Shown in pieces: positions 5,379-12,258 of a stretch of 14,899 bases of DNA (positions within the stretch are counted from its first letter, which is position 1; each line of letters starts with the position of its first letter). This DNA is from DAOVDI01 sp965373045 (lineage in GTDB: Bacteria > Acidobacteriota > Aminicenantia > Aminicenantales > Aminicenantaceae), in NCBI GenBank assembly GCA_965373045.1, contig CBDVEQ010000045.1, positions 1 to 14,899 of the forward strand, in the 5' to 3' direction. The notes beneath the pieces were generated by a model. It did not search any database, was not told where the DNA came from, and saw nothing but the letters and a program-made list of their open reading frames with translations. The position numbers and the translations under genes are program-made.

Positions 5379-7052
5379 ATGCTTGATGACAGAGAGATTG
5401 CATTAAAATTCACTTTGCAGCCCATAGAAAAGATTGCCGATAAATTGGATCTCCAAAAAGATTCTTTAGAGACTTATGGCCCATTTAAAGCAAAACTATA
5501 TCCTGATAAAATTTCCGGAATTCCTGACAAGAAGGGAAAACTGGTCATGGTTACGGCTATGAGCCCAACCCCTGCCGGCGAGGGAAAAACAACAACCTCG
5601 ATCGGATTGGTGGATGCTCTTTGCCGGTCCGGCAAAAAGGCTGTAGCCGCTCTTCGGGAACCGTCCCTGGGACCTGTCTTCGGAATGAAAGGAGGGGCCA
5701 CCGGCGGGGGATTTGCACAAGTCATGCCCAGGGATGAGATCAACCTTCACTTCACAGGCGATATTCATGCGATCACCGCTGCTCACAACCTCCTGGCTGC
5801 CATGATCGACAACCGCCTACACTTTGACGGCCCATTAGGTCTGTTAGACTGCCGGCGCGTGACCTGGAAAAGAGTAATGGACATGGATGACCGTGTCCTC
5901 AGGGAAATTGTGGTCGGTATCGGCGGCCCATTGCGTGGACTTGCCCGCGAAACCGGATTCGACATTACGGCCGCCTCTGAAGTCATGGCCATCTTATGCC
6001 TGGCTAAAAACATCGAAGAACTGAAAGAGCGCCTGGGTAAGATTTCCATCGGCTATACAGCAGAAAGACAACTGGTTTTTGCTGAAGCCTTAAAAGCTCA
6101 CGGGGCCATGACCGCGCTCCTGAAAGATGCTATTCGACCAAATCTTGTTCAGACCCTGGAAGGAACTCCTGTCTTTATTCACGGCGGTCCTTTCGCCAAT
6201 ATCGCTCATGGAACAAATTCCATTATCTCGACCAAGCTGGCTCTTAATCTGGCAGAGATTGTTGTTACAGAATCGGGTTTTGGTTCAGATCTCGGGGCGG
6301 AAAAATTTTTTAACATTGTTGTCAGGACAGGCCATATCCCGCCGCCTGACGTATGTGTCCTGGTAGCCACTGTCCGCGCCCTCAAATACCATGGCGGCAT
6401 TCCATTAAAAGAAATCAACAAAGAAAATATTGAAGCCCTGGAAAATGGCTTTATTAATCTTCAAAAACATATAGAAAACATGAAGCTTTTCGGCATCCCT
6501 CTGGTAGTAGCTGTTAACAGATTCCCATCCGACACCGATGAGGAAATAGAGAAAGTACGCCTCCTGTGCTCCGGGGAAAACACACGAGTTGCACTGAGCG
6601 AGGTCTATTCCCGTGGAGGAAGGGGCGGAGAAGAACTGGGGAGCGAGGTCTTATCCGCAGCGCAGGAAGATAAAAATTCATTTCAAATGCTCTATCCTTC
6701 TGAAATTCCCATCCTCGAAAAAATAGAGGCTGTTGCCAAAAAGATATATGGAGCATCTGCAGTAGCCATGGAAGGAAAAATCCGCCGCAAGATCCGAAGA
6801 ATAGAAAAACAAGGATTCGGGCATCTTCCTGTTTGTATTGCAAAGACACAATATTCCCTTTCCGCAGATGACCAGGCGCTGGGAAGACCCATGGATTTTA
6901 CTTTGATAGTCACAGATGTCTCACTAAGTTCCGGGGCTGGATTTGTCATTGTTTATTGCGGAGATATTATGACCATGCCAGGACTGCCAAAATCTCCTTC
7001 TGCAGAAAAAATCGATATCAACATGAATGGGGAGATCACAGGACTCTCATAA
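5379..7052 (+). CDS. fhs: Formate-tetrahydrofolate ligase (10-formyl-THF synthetase)
   Basis: A 557-residue cytoplasmic enzyme of normal family length that joins formate to tetrahydrofolate with ATP hydrolysis, giving 10-formyl-THF for purine synthesis and, in acetogens and some fermenters, the methyl branch of the Wood-Ljungdahl pathway. Motifs: P-loop TPAGEGKTTTS (64-74); glycine-rich signature GMKGGATGGGF (102-112); DCRRVTWKRVMDMDDR (157-172); second signature VATVRALKYHGG (329-340); and the C-terminal MPGLPKSPSAEKID (533-546). AGGAGGT at 5368-5374 fixes the start, four bases before the ATG. No folD or other Wood-Ljungdahl gene lies in this window, so the pathway role cannot be told. The next gene follows after 22 bases and is probably co-transcribed. 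Identification is very secure. Confidence 0.98.
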   Translation: MLDDREIALKFTLQPIEKIADKLDLQKDSLETYGPFKAKLYPDKISGIPDKKGKLVMVTAMSPTPAGEGKTTTSIGLVDALCRSGKKAVAALREPSLGPVFGMKGGATGGGFAQVMPRDEINLHFTGDIHAITAAHNLLAAMIDNRLHFDGPLGLLDCRRVTWKRVMDMDDRVLREIVVGIGGPLRGLARETGFDITAASEVMAILCLAKNIEELKERLGKISIGYTAERQLVFAEALKAHGAMTALLKDAIRPNLVQTLEGTPVFIHGGPFANIAHGTNSIISTKLALNLAEIVVTESGFGSDLGAEKFFNIVVRTGHIPPPDVCVLVATVRALKYHGGIPLKEINKENIEALENGFINLQKHIENMKLFGIPLVVAVNRFPSDTDEEIEKVRLLCSGENTRVALSEVYSRGGRGGEELGSEVLSAAQEDKNSFQMLYPSEIPILEKIEAVAKKIYGASAVAMEGKIRRKIRRIEKQGFGHLPVCIAKTQYSLSADDQALGRPMDFTLIVTDVSLSSGAGFVIVYCGDIMTMPGLPKSPSAEKIDINMNGEITGLS

Positions 7053-7074
7053 ATACTTTTAGTCAGGAGACAAA

Positions 7075-7518
7075 ATGAATAAATTCATCAAGTACTTTCT
7101 TATCTTTATTATTGTTGATATTGTCATTATTGCCGGATACATCGGCATCAAAAGCCTTTCTTCAAAATCATCAGTATCACAAAAAACTGACTTTGAATGG
7201 GTCATGATCGACGAGTATTACACTCCAAAAAATTTCATCGAAGGATTTATCAAGAATGACGCCGAGGCCAGAGGGCTGCTTCCTGTCTCAATAAGAAATT
7301 ACGGCAAAAACGAAAAATGTCTGAAAAAATTCAGGGGGAAAAATTTCGCCGGCCCCAAAAAGGCACAGCTCAATATGATGTTCAAGGATATGGAAGATTG
7401 GATGCTTATTGAGATGAAATACAAGCATGACAAAGAGCATGAGATCCAAAGAACCAATCTCTATATTTTAATAAAGGAAGAATGGCGTCTCGGCGACACC
7501 GGAATCCTGGTGAAATAA
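7075..7518 (+). CDS. Unrecognised membrane-anchored small protein
   Basis: A 147-residue protein I do not recognise. It begins with a basic MNKFIK and one strong hydrophobic segment (about 7-27, rich in Ile, Phe, Val), then a Ser/Lys linker and a mixed alpha/beta part with many charged and aromatic residues (FEWVMIDEYY, 40-49; MMFKDMEDWMLIEMKYKHD; NLYILIKEEWRLGDTG near the end). No Ala-X-Ala cleavage site and no lipobox is seen, so a signal anchor with the bulk outside the cytoplasm is most likely. Only Cys82 is present. AGGAG (7065-7069) lies five bases before the ATG, and fhs ends 22 bases upstream, so it is probably translated from the fhs transcript. The closing pattern of Trp, strand and Gly resembles small extracytoplasmic NTF2-like or DUF4878-type folds, but this is a guess. 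Confidence 0.75.
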   Translation: MNKFIKYFLIFIIVDIVIIAGYIGIKSLSSKSSVSQKTDFEWVMIDEYYTPKNFIEGFIKNDAEARGLLPVSIRNYGKNEKCLKKFRGKNFAGPKKAQLNMMFKDMEDWMLIEMKYKHDKEHEIQRTNLYILIKEEWRLGDTGILVK

Positions 7519-7618
7519 ATAACTGCGTATCCCTCTTTTTATTTACAGTAACGGATATTTATGATAAAAAAAAGGTGTAAATTTCAATTTTATTCAATCA
7601 AAGAGAAAGGACTGAATC

Positions 7619-8809
7619 ATGTGTGAATTGAGAGATGTTTATATTGTTGGGGCTGCAAGAACCCCTATCGGCAGCTTCCTTGGCTCACTAAAGAATTTCA
7701 AGGCTTCAGATCTCGGCGGATTTGCAATTAAAGCGGCTCTTGAACGGGCGGGAGTAACAGGGGACGACATCCACGAAGTCATCATGGGCAATGTTGTCTC
7801 AGCCGGAATCGGACAAGCCCCTGCCAAGCAAGCTATGGTGAAGGGAGGAATTCCCTATACGGTTAACAGCTTCTGCGTCAACAAGGTCTGCGGATCGGCA
7901 TTAAAGGCCGTCTCCCTCGGGGCAAATTCCATATGGCTCGAAGAGAATGAGATCGTTGTCGCTGGAGGGATGGAGAACATGAGCCAGGCACCTCATCTTG
8001 TGTATGGTTTCCGGCAGGGCGTCAAGATGGGAGACATCAAAATGAAAGACGCCATGATCTATGACGGACTCTGGTGCGCATTCGATGACCAGCATATGGG
8101 ATTAACCGGAGAAGTTATTGCGGAGAAATTCAACTGTTCCAGAGAAGAACAGGACGAATATGCTGCAAGCAGCCAGCAAAAAGCTGTCCATGCCATTGAA
8201 AAGGGATATTTTAAAGAAGAAATTATTCCTGTTCAGATTCCGCAAAGAAGGGGCGATCCAATCATCTTTGACACTGACGAAGGTCCACGTAAAGACACGA
8301 CTGTAGAAAAATTGTCCAAGCTTCGCCCTGTATTTAAAAAGGATGGGACTGTTACGGCCGGAAATGCGTCTACTCTTAATGACAGTGCTGCAGCCCTGGT
8401 GCTGGCTTCAGAGGACGCTGTGAAGGAGAAGGGGCTAAAACCGTTGGCAAAAATTGTAGGATTTGCTAAAAATGCCCTGGAGCCGAAAATGGTCATGTAT
8501 GCTCCTAAAGGCGCCATCGAAAAACTGCTGGCAAATACAGGATGGAAAATAGAAGACGTAGACCTTTTTGAGATCAATGAGGCCTTTTCATCCCAGCTTG
8601 TAGCCCTGATAAAAGATATGGGGTTAGACAGGGAAAAGATCAATGTCCACGGTGGAGCAGTTGCTCTCGGCCACCCCATAGGCGCTACAGGAGCCAGAAT
8701 CATCATTACGCTGCTTTATGCCCTCAAACACCGAGGGCTAAAAAAAGGCATAGCAGCTCTGTGTTTAGGCGGAGGAGATGCCGCAGCTTTGGCCATTGAA
8801 ATTGCCTGA
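7619..8809 (+). CDS. Acetyl-CoA acetyltransferase (thiolase II)
   Basis: A 396-residue thiolase of biosynthetic length, condensing two acetyl-CoA to acetoacetyl-CoA or running in reverse. Catalytic positions are intact: nucleophile Cys91 in VNKVCGSALKA, the NEAF loop (320-323), His352 in GHPIGATGAR, and Cys382 in CLGGGDA. Near the N-terminus GAARTPIGSF is typical. Ribosome site AAAGGA (7606-7611) is seven bases before the ATG. The 100-base gap upstream is AT-rich and holds a TATGAT (7560-7565) that could be a -10, but no convincing -35 fits. The next gene, hbd, begins 13 bases after the stop; the two would catalyse consecutive steps (acetyl-CoA to acetoacetyl-CoA to 3-hydroxybutyryl-CoA). Chain-length preference, and thus acetoacetyl-CoA versus longer 3-ketoacyl-CoA substrates, cannot be read from sequence alone. 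Confidence 0.95.
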   Translation: MCELRDVYIVGAARTPIGSFLGSLKNFKASDLGGFAIKAALERAGVTGDDIHEVIMGNVVSAGIGQAPAKQAMVKGGIPYTVNSFCVNKVCGSALKAVSLGANSIWLEENEIVVAGGMENMSQAPHLVYGFRQGVKMGDIKMKDAMIYDGLWCAFDDQHMGLTGEVIAEKFNCSREEQDEYAASSQQKAVHAIEKGYFKEEIIPVQIPQRRGDPIIFDTDEGPRKDTTVEKLSKLRPVFKKDGTVTAGNASTLNDSAAALVLASEDAVKEKGLKPLAKIVGFAKNALEPKMVMYAPKGAIEKLLANTGWKIEDVDLFEINEAFSSQLVALIKDMGLDREKINVHGGAVALGHPIGATGARIIITLLYALKHRGLKKGIAALCLGGGDAAALAIEIA

Positions 8810-8811
8810 AA

Positions 8812-8817
8812 AAGGAG
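8812..8817 (+). promoter_or_regulatory. Ribosome binding site deciding the hbd start
   Basis: AAGGAG lies five bases before the ATG at 8823 and only two before the ATG at 8820, so 8823 is preferred. It also rules out the longer open frame from 8778, which runs inside the thiolase gene. Confidence 0.7.
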
Positions 8818-8822
8818 AAATG

Positions 8823-9674
8823 ATGGATATAAAAAAAATCGGCATTGTTGGGTCCGGCACCATGGGAAGGGGCATCGCTCAGACTGCTGCTGTCTCCGGG
8901 TTCGATGTAGTCCTCGAGGATGTAGGTGATGAATACCTTCAGCACGCCCTGAAAACAATCGACAAAAGTTTATCCAAGCTCATCGAGAAAGGGAGGATAG
9001 AGGCGGATAAAGATCAGATTATCGGCCGGATCAAAACAACAACCAACCTGACGGATCTAAAAGACACTGATTTTGTCATAGAAGCTGTTTTTGAAGATTT
9101 TGATGTCAAAAAAAACATCATCCTTGAACTGGATAAAATGCTGCCTCCCGAGATCATTATTACCTCCAATACTTCATCTATTTCAATTACCCGCCTGGCC
9201 GCATTGACTGACCGCCCCGAGAAATTCATGGGGATGCATTTCATGAATCCTGTTCCTCTTATGAAGCTTGTTGAATTGATAAAAGGCATCGCAACACTAG
9301 ACGAAACTTTTACACAGGTCAGCGCCCTTGCTGAGGCAATGGGAAAGGTTCCCGTAGAAGCCGCTGATTACCCTGGTTTTATTGCCAACCGAATCCTTCT
9401 TACTATGATCAACGAAGCTGTTTTCGCCCTTATGGAGGGAGTGGGAACCGCTGAGGCTATCGACCAGGTCATGAAACTGGGAATGAACCATCCACTGGGG
9501 CCACTGGCTCTTGCAGATCTGATCGGATTGGATGTCTGCCTTGATATAATTGAAGTCCTTCACGATGGTTTTAAAGATCCCAAATACAGACCCTGCCCAC
9601 TGCTTAAGAAAATGGTATATGCAGGATATCTCGGACGAAAAAGCGGCAGAGGGTTTTACGACTATTCACGTTGA
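8823..9674 (+). CDS. hbd: 3-hydroxybutyryl-CoA dehydrogenase
   Basis: A 283-residue NAD(P)-dependent 3-hydroxyacyl-CoA dehydrogenase, the size of clostridial Hbd. The N-terminal Rossmann fold begins IGIVGSGTMGRGIAQ (G10-x-G12-x-x-G15). Acidic Glu32/Asp33 at the end of strand two suggests NAD preference. SNTSSISI (115-122) contributes substrate-contacting Ser. The catalytic pair is His139 in GMHFMNPVP and Glu151 in LVELI. The C-terminal helical domain contains GFIANRILLTMINEA and ends with GRKSGRGFYDY. It reduces acetoacetyl-CoA from the thiolase encoded 13 bases upstream, or oxidises 3-hydroxybutyryl-CoA in the other direction. No crotonase or acyl-CoA dehydrogenase is in the window, so butyrate formation, PHB chemistry and beta-oxidation all remain possible. 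recA follows 64 bases later. Confidence 0.94.
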   Translation: MDIKKIGIVGSGTMGRGIAQTAAVSGFDVVLEDVGDEYLQHALKTIDKSLSKLIEKGRIEADKDQIIGRIKTTTNLTDLKDTDFVIEAVFEDFDVKKNIILELDKMLPPEIIITSNTSSISITRLAALTDRPEKFMGMHFMNPVPLMKLVELIKGIATLDETFTQVSALAEAMGKVPVEAADYPGFIANRILLTMINEAVFALMEGVGTAEAIDQVMKLGMNHPLGPLALADLIGLDVCLDIIEVLHDGFKDPKYRPCPLLKKMVYAGYLGRKSGRGFYDYSR

Positions 9675-9709
9675 AAATTGAAATAAAAGTATGACATCCA
9701 CAGCTTTTA

Positions 9710-9719
9710 TGAATATTCA
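9710..9719. repeat. 10-bp palindrome in front of recA
   Basis: TGAATATTCA is a perfect palindrome five bases before the recA ribosome site. It does not match the Gram-negative (CTGT-N8-ACAG) or Bacillus-type (GAAC-N4-GTTC) LexA box. It may be a non-canonical operator or chance in AT-rich DNA. Confidence 0.2.
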
Positions 9720-9723
9720 ATCT

Positions 9724-9730
9724 AGAGGAG
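9724..9730 (+). promoter_or_regulatory. Ribosome binding site deciding the recA start
   Basis: AGAGGAG lies eight bases before the ATG at 9739 and gives a protein starting MSDEKEQN. The in-frame ATG at 9691 would add 16 residues (MTSTAFMNIQ...) unlike RecA and has no ribosome site. Confidence 0.75.
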
Positions 9731-9738
9731 AAAATAAT

Positions 9739-10770
9739 ATGAGCGATGAAAAAGAACAAAATGACACTGTCAAAGAAAAAGCTATTGAAGCAGCTGTACT
9801 ACAAATAGAAAAACAGTTCGGAAAAGGCGCAGTCATGAAGCTGGGGCAGAAAGATGCTGCCGTCAAGATTCCGGCTATTCCCACAGGTTCCATCGCTTTT
9901 GACCTGGCGCTCGGTATTGGCGGATTTCCAAGGGGACGCGTTGTAGAGATTTTCGGACCGGAAGCCACCGGCAAAACAACGCTTGCCCTTCATGTGATCG
10001 CCGAAGCCCAAAAAATGGGGGGACAGGCTGCTTTTATCGATGCGGAACATGCCATGGACATGGCCTACGCGAGCAAAATCGGTATTGATGTGGACAATCT
10101 TCTCATATCCCAGCCTGATTACGGCGAACAGGCCCTGGAAATCGCCGAGGTTCTTGTCCGGAGTGGAGCTGTGGATGTGATTGTTATTGATTCTGTTGCC
10201 GCCCTTGTACCAAAGGCCGAATTGGAAGGTGAGATGGGGGATGCTCATATGGGACTCCAGGCCCGGCTCATGTCGCAGGCACTGAGAAAATTGACTGCTA
10301 TTGTCGCACGTTCCAAGACCTGTTTTATATTTGTCAACCAGATCCGGGAAAAAATAGGGTTCTTTCTTGGAAGTCCGGAAACGACCACCGGTGGAAGAGC
10401 TCTAAAGTTCTATACTTCCTTGAGAATCGACATCCGCCGGATCGCGGCCATAAAAGACGGAGACAATATCATTGGCAACAGGGTCAAAGTCAAGATCGTT
10501 AAAAACAAGATGGCTCCTCCTTTCCGGTTCGCCCAGTTCGATCTCATTTTTGGGGTCGGCATCTCCAGAGAGGGAGACCTGATCGACTGCGGGGTTGACG
10601 TCGGACTTATTGAAAAGAGCGGCACATGGTACTCGTACCAAGGAGAACGTCTCGGCCAGGGCAAAGAAAACGTTAAGAAATTATTGGTAGAAAAACCCGA
10701 ACTCGCTGAAGAACTCGACCTTAAGATCCGAAAAGAATACGGCCTGATTAATGACGAAAAAGAGGAATAA
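9739..10770 (+). CDS. recA: Recombinase RecA
   Basis: A 343-residue RecA that forms ATP-dependent filaments on single-stranded DNA, drives strand exchange and triggers LexA-type self-cleavage. Motifs: Walker A GPEATGKTT (73-81; more often GPESSGKTT); catalytic Glu103 in FIDAEHAMD; Walker B VIVIDSVAAL (147-156); loop L1 around EMGDAHMGLQARLMSQALRK; allosteric Gln201 in FVNQIR; loop L2 continuing REKIGFFLGSPETTTGGRAL. The C-terminal domain is acidic as usual. Several usually conserved positions differ: LDP is MDM (106-108), the L2 aromatic matching E. coli Phe203 is Leu210, and YGEGI is FGVGI (271-275). No LexA box is visible upstream. It lies 64 bases after hbd and converges on the antiporter gene with only 21 bases between. 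Confidence 0.97.
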   Translation: MSDEKEQNDTVKEKAIEAAVLQIEKQFGKGAVMKLGQKDAAVKIPAIPTGSIAFDLALGIGGFPRGRVVEIFGPEATGKTTLALHVIAEAQKMGGQAAFIDAEHAMDMAYASKIGIDVDNLLISQPDYGEQALEIAEVLVRSGAVDVIVIDSVAALVPKAELEGEMGDAHMGLQARLMSQALRKLTAIVARSKTCFIFVNQIREKIGFFLGSPETTTGGRALKFYTSLRIDIRRIAAIKDGDNIIGNRVKVKIVKNKMAPPFRFAQFDLIFGVGISREGDLIDCGVDVGLIEKSGTWYSYQGERLGQGKENVKKLLVEKPELAEELDLKIRKEYGLINDEKEE

Positions 10771-10791
10771 CCACAAATTTTCATAAATAAT

Positions 10792-12210
10792 TCAGGACAA
10801 AATGAATCCGAAGATCACGTAGAGGATTAAAGCCATTCCTCCGGCTAAAAGTGCATAGGGAAGTTGAGTTCGGACATGCTCGATATGGTCGGTTGCCGCT
10901 GCCATTGAAGAGATAATTGTCGTATCGGAAATCGGTGAGCAGTGGTCACCAAATACGCTCCCTCCCAGAACAGAAGCTATGATAAGTGCCGGATTAAGTC
11001 CGATAAGGTTTATCATCGGTATGGCAATGGGAATCATAATGGCAAATGTCCCCCAGGACGTTCCCGTCGAAAAGGCAATAAAGCAAGATATCAGAAAAAG
11101 TATGGCTGGAATTAGTCCTGGAATAATTGTGGACTTGGCTGCCTGGGCGACAAATGGACCGGTTCCAAGAACATCACAGATATCCCCGATCGTGAAGGCC
11201 AATATCATCAGGCTGGCCAGAGGAATCATACCGCCTACCCCTTTCATGAAAATATCAGTTATTTCTTTGGTCCGCATGATCCCCTGAATCCGATAGGCGA
11301 CCGCACCTACCAAAAGGCCGGATATTACCGCCCATAGAACCGAAAGCGATCCTGAACCTTCCATCAGGTTGCCCTTCCCGGTTATGAGTAAAACAACAGG
11401 CATCATGATAACCATAACAGCGACAGGAAGAACCATGTTTATCGCCCGGGGCCGGACTCCTTCTTTTGCTTCCATCGCGACGACGTCATCTGAGATCAGG
11501 GGTGCTGCTCCTTCTTTCATCAATTCCCCTTTTTTTCGAACGCGCTCTTCAGCCTTTTTCATCGGGCCGAAATCCTTCTCAGTGAGAACAAAAAATATAA
11601 CGAGCGCCAGGGCTATAAACGCATAAAAATTAAAAGGAATGGAGGCGAGAAAAACACGGATCGGCTGCTCGATACCCTGTGCAGCCAGAAGGCCGAGGAT
11701 AAAAGCCCCCCAGGCATTCAGGGGAAGGATGATGCACTTGGGAGCTGATGTGGAATCCAGGATATAGCTCAATTTTTCACGAGATATTCTCAGTTTATCA
11801 AAAATCGGCCGAGAGACCGCTCCTGACACAAGGACACAGATACTGGATTCAATAAAAATAATGAGTCCCAGAAACCAGGCCAGGAGGCCGGCGGATTTAC
11901 GGGTTTTTATGATACCTTTTCCCGTAATCCATTGGACAAATCCCTTCATCCCGCCGGAATATTGGGTAAAGGTAATAACAGCACCGATCATTGCACTGAA
12001 GAGAATAACGCGTGTATTATCCGCGTTATTAAAAACTGCAACCAGGGCGTTGACCGTATGAATGAACCCGGCCAAAGGATTCCATGAATTGATGATCGTC
12101 CAACCAAGCCAGATCCCGAAAACCAAAGAAATATAGACCTGCTTTGTCTTAATGGCAAGGAGAATAGCGAGAAGAGGGGGAAGAATTGAGAGCCAGCCGT
12201 ATGTTTCCAT
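10792..12210 (-). CDS. NhaC-family Na+/H+ antiporter
   Basis: A 472-residue polytopic membrane protein of the NhaC/YuiF ion-transporter superfamily, probably exchanging Na+ for H+ (some relatives exchange malate and lactate). About eleven hydrophobic segments are visible, with a charged cytoplasmic loop at about 211-255 dividing the two halves. Conserved family blocks include STGTSWGTF (381-389) and GGSVFGDHCSPISDTTI (416-432) in the second half, and IESSICVLVSGAVSRP (120-135) with LDSTSAPKC (151-159) in the first. The ATG at 12210 gives the expected N-terminus, but no Shine-Dalgarno sequence precedes it. A sigma-70-like promoter overlapping the uvrA stop would give a leader of only about a dozen bases. 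It is downstream of uvrA on the same strand and converges on recA. Ion specificity is inferred from family only. Confidence 0.88.
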   Translation of the reverse strand: METYGWLSILPPLLAILLAIKTKQVYISLVFGIWLGWTIINSWNPLAGFIHTVNALVAVFNNADNTRVILFSAMIGAVITFTQYSGGMKGFVQWITGKGIIKTRKSAGLLAWFLGLIIFIESSICVLVSGAVSRPIFDKLRISREKLSYILDSTSAPKCIILPLNAWGAFILGLLAAQGIEQPIRVFLASIPFNFYAFIALALVIFFVLTEKDFGPMKKAEERVRKKGELMKEGAAPLISDDVVAMEAKEGVRPRAINMVLPVAVMVIMMPVVLLITGKGNLMEGSGSLSVLWAVISGLLVGAVAYRIQGIMRTKEITDIFMKGVGGMIPLASLMILAFTIGDICDVLGTGPFVAQAAKSTIIPGLIPAILFLISCFIAFSTGTSWGTFAIMIPIAIPMINLIGLNPALIIASVLGGSVFGDHCSPISDTTIISSMAAATDHIEHVRTQLPYALLAGGMALILYVIFGFILS

Positions 12211-12228
12211 AACGAATTAATGCAAAAA

Positions 12229-12258
12229 GATATAGCACGGCCCTGTTTTGAAGTCAAA
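12229..12258 (-). promoter_or_regulatory. Candidate sigma-70 promoter of the NhaC-family gene
   Basis: On the minus strand TTGACT (12258-12253, five of six consensus bases) is followed after 18 bases by TATATC (12234-12229), with an extended -10 TGC directly before it. The -35 overlaps the uvrA stop codon (12254-12256). The expected start near 12222 leaves a very short leader before the ATG at 12210. Confidence 0.4.

Noticed and set aside
8233..8706. 157-residue minus-strand open frame
   Set aside because: A shadow of the thiolase gene, which has complete catalytic motifs in the opposite frame.
8778..8822. Longer upstream start for hbd
   Set aside because: It lies inside the thiolase gene, adds 15 residues unlike the family, and has no ribosome site; AAGGAG at 8812-8817 points to 8823.
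9691..9738. Upstream ATG for recA
   Set aside because: The added residues are unlike RecA and AGAGGAG at 9724-9730 serves the ATG at 9739.
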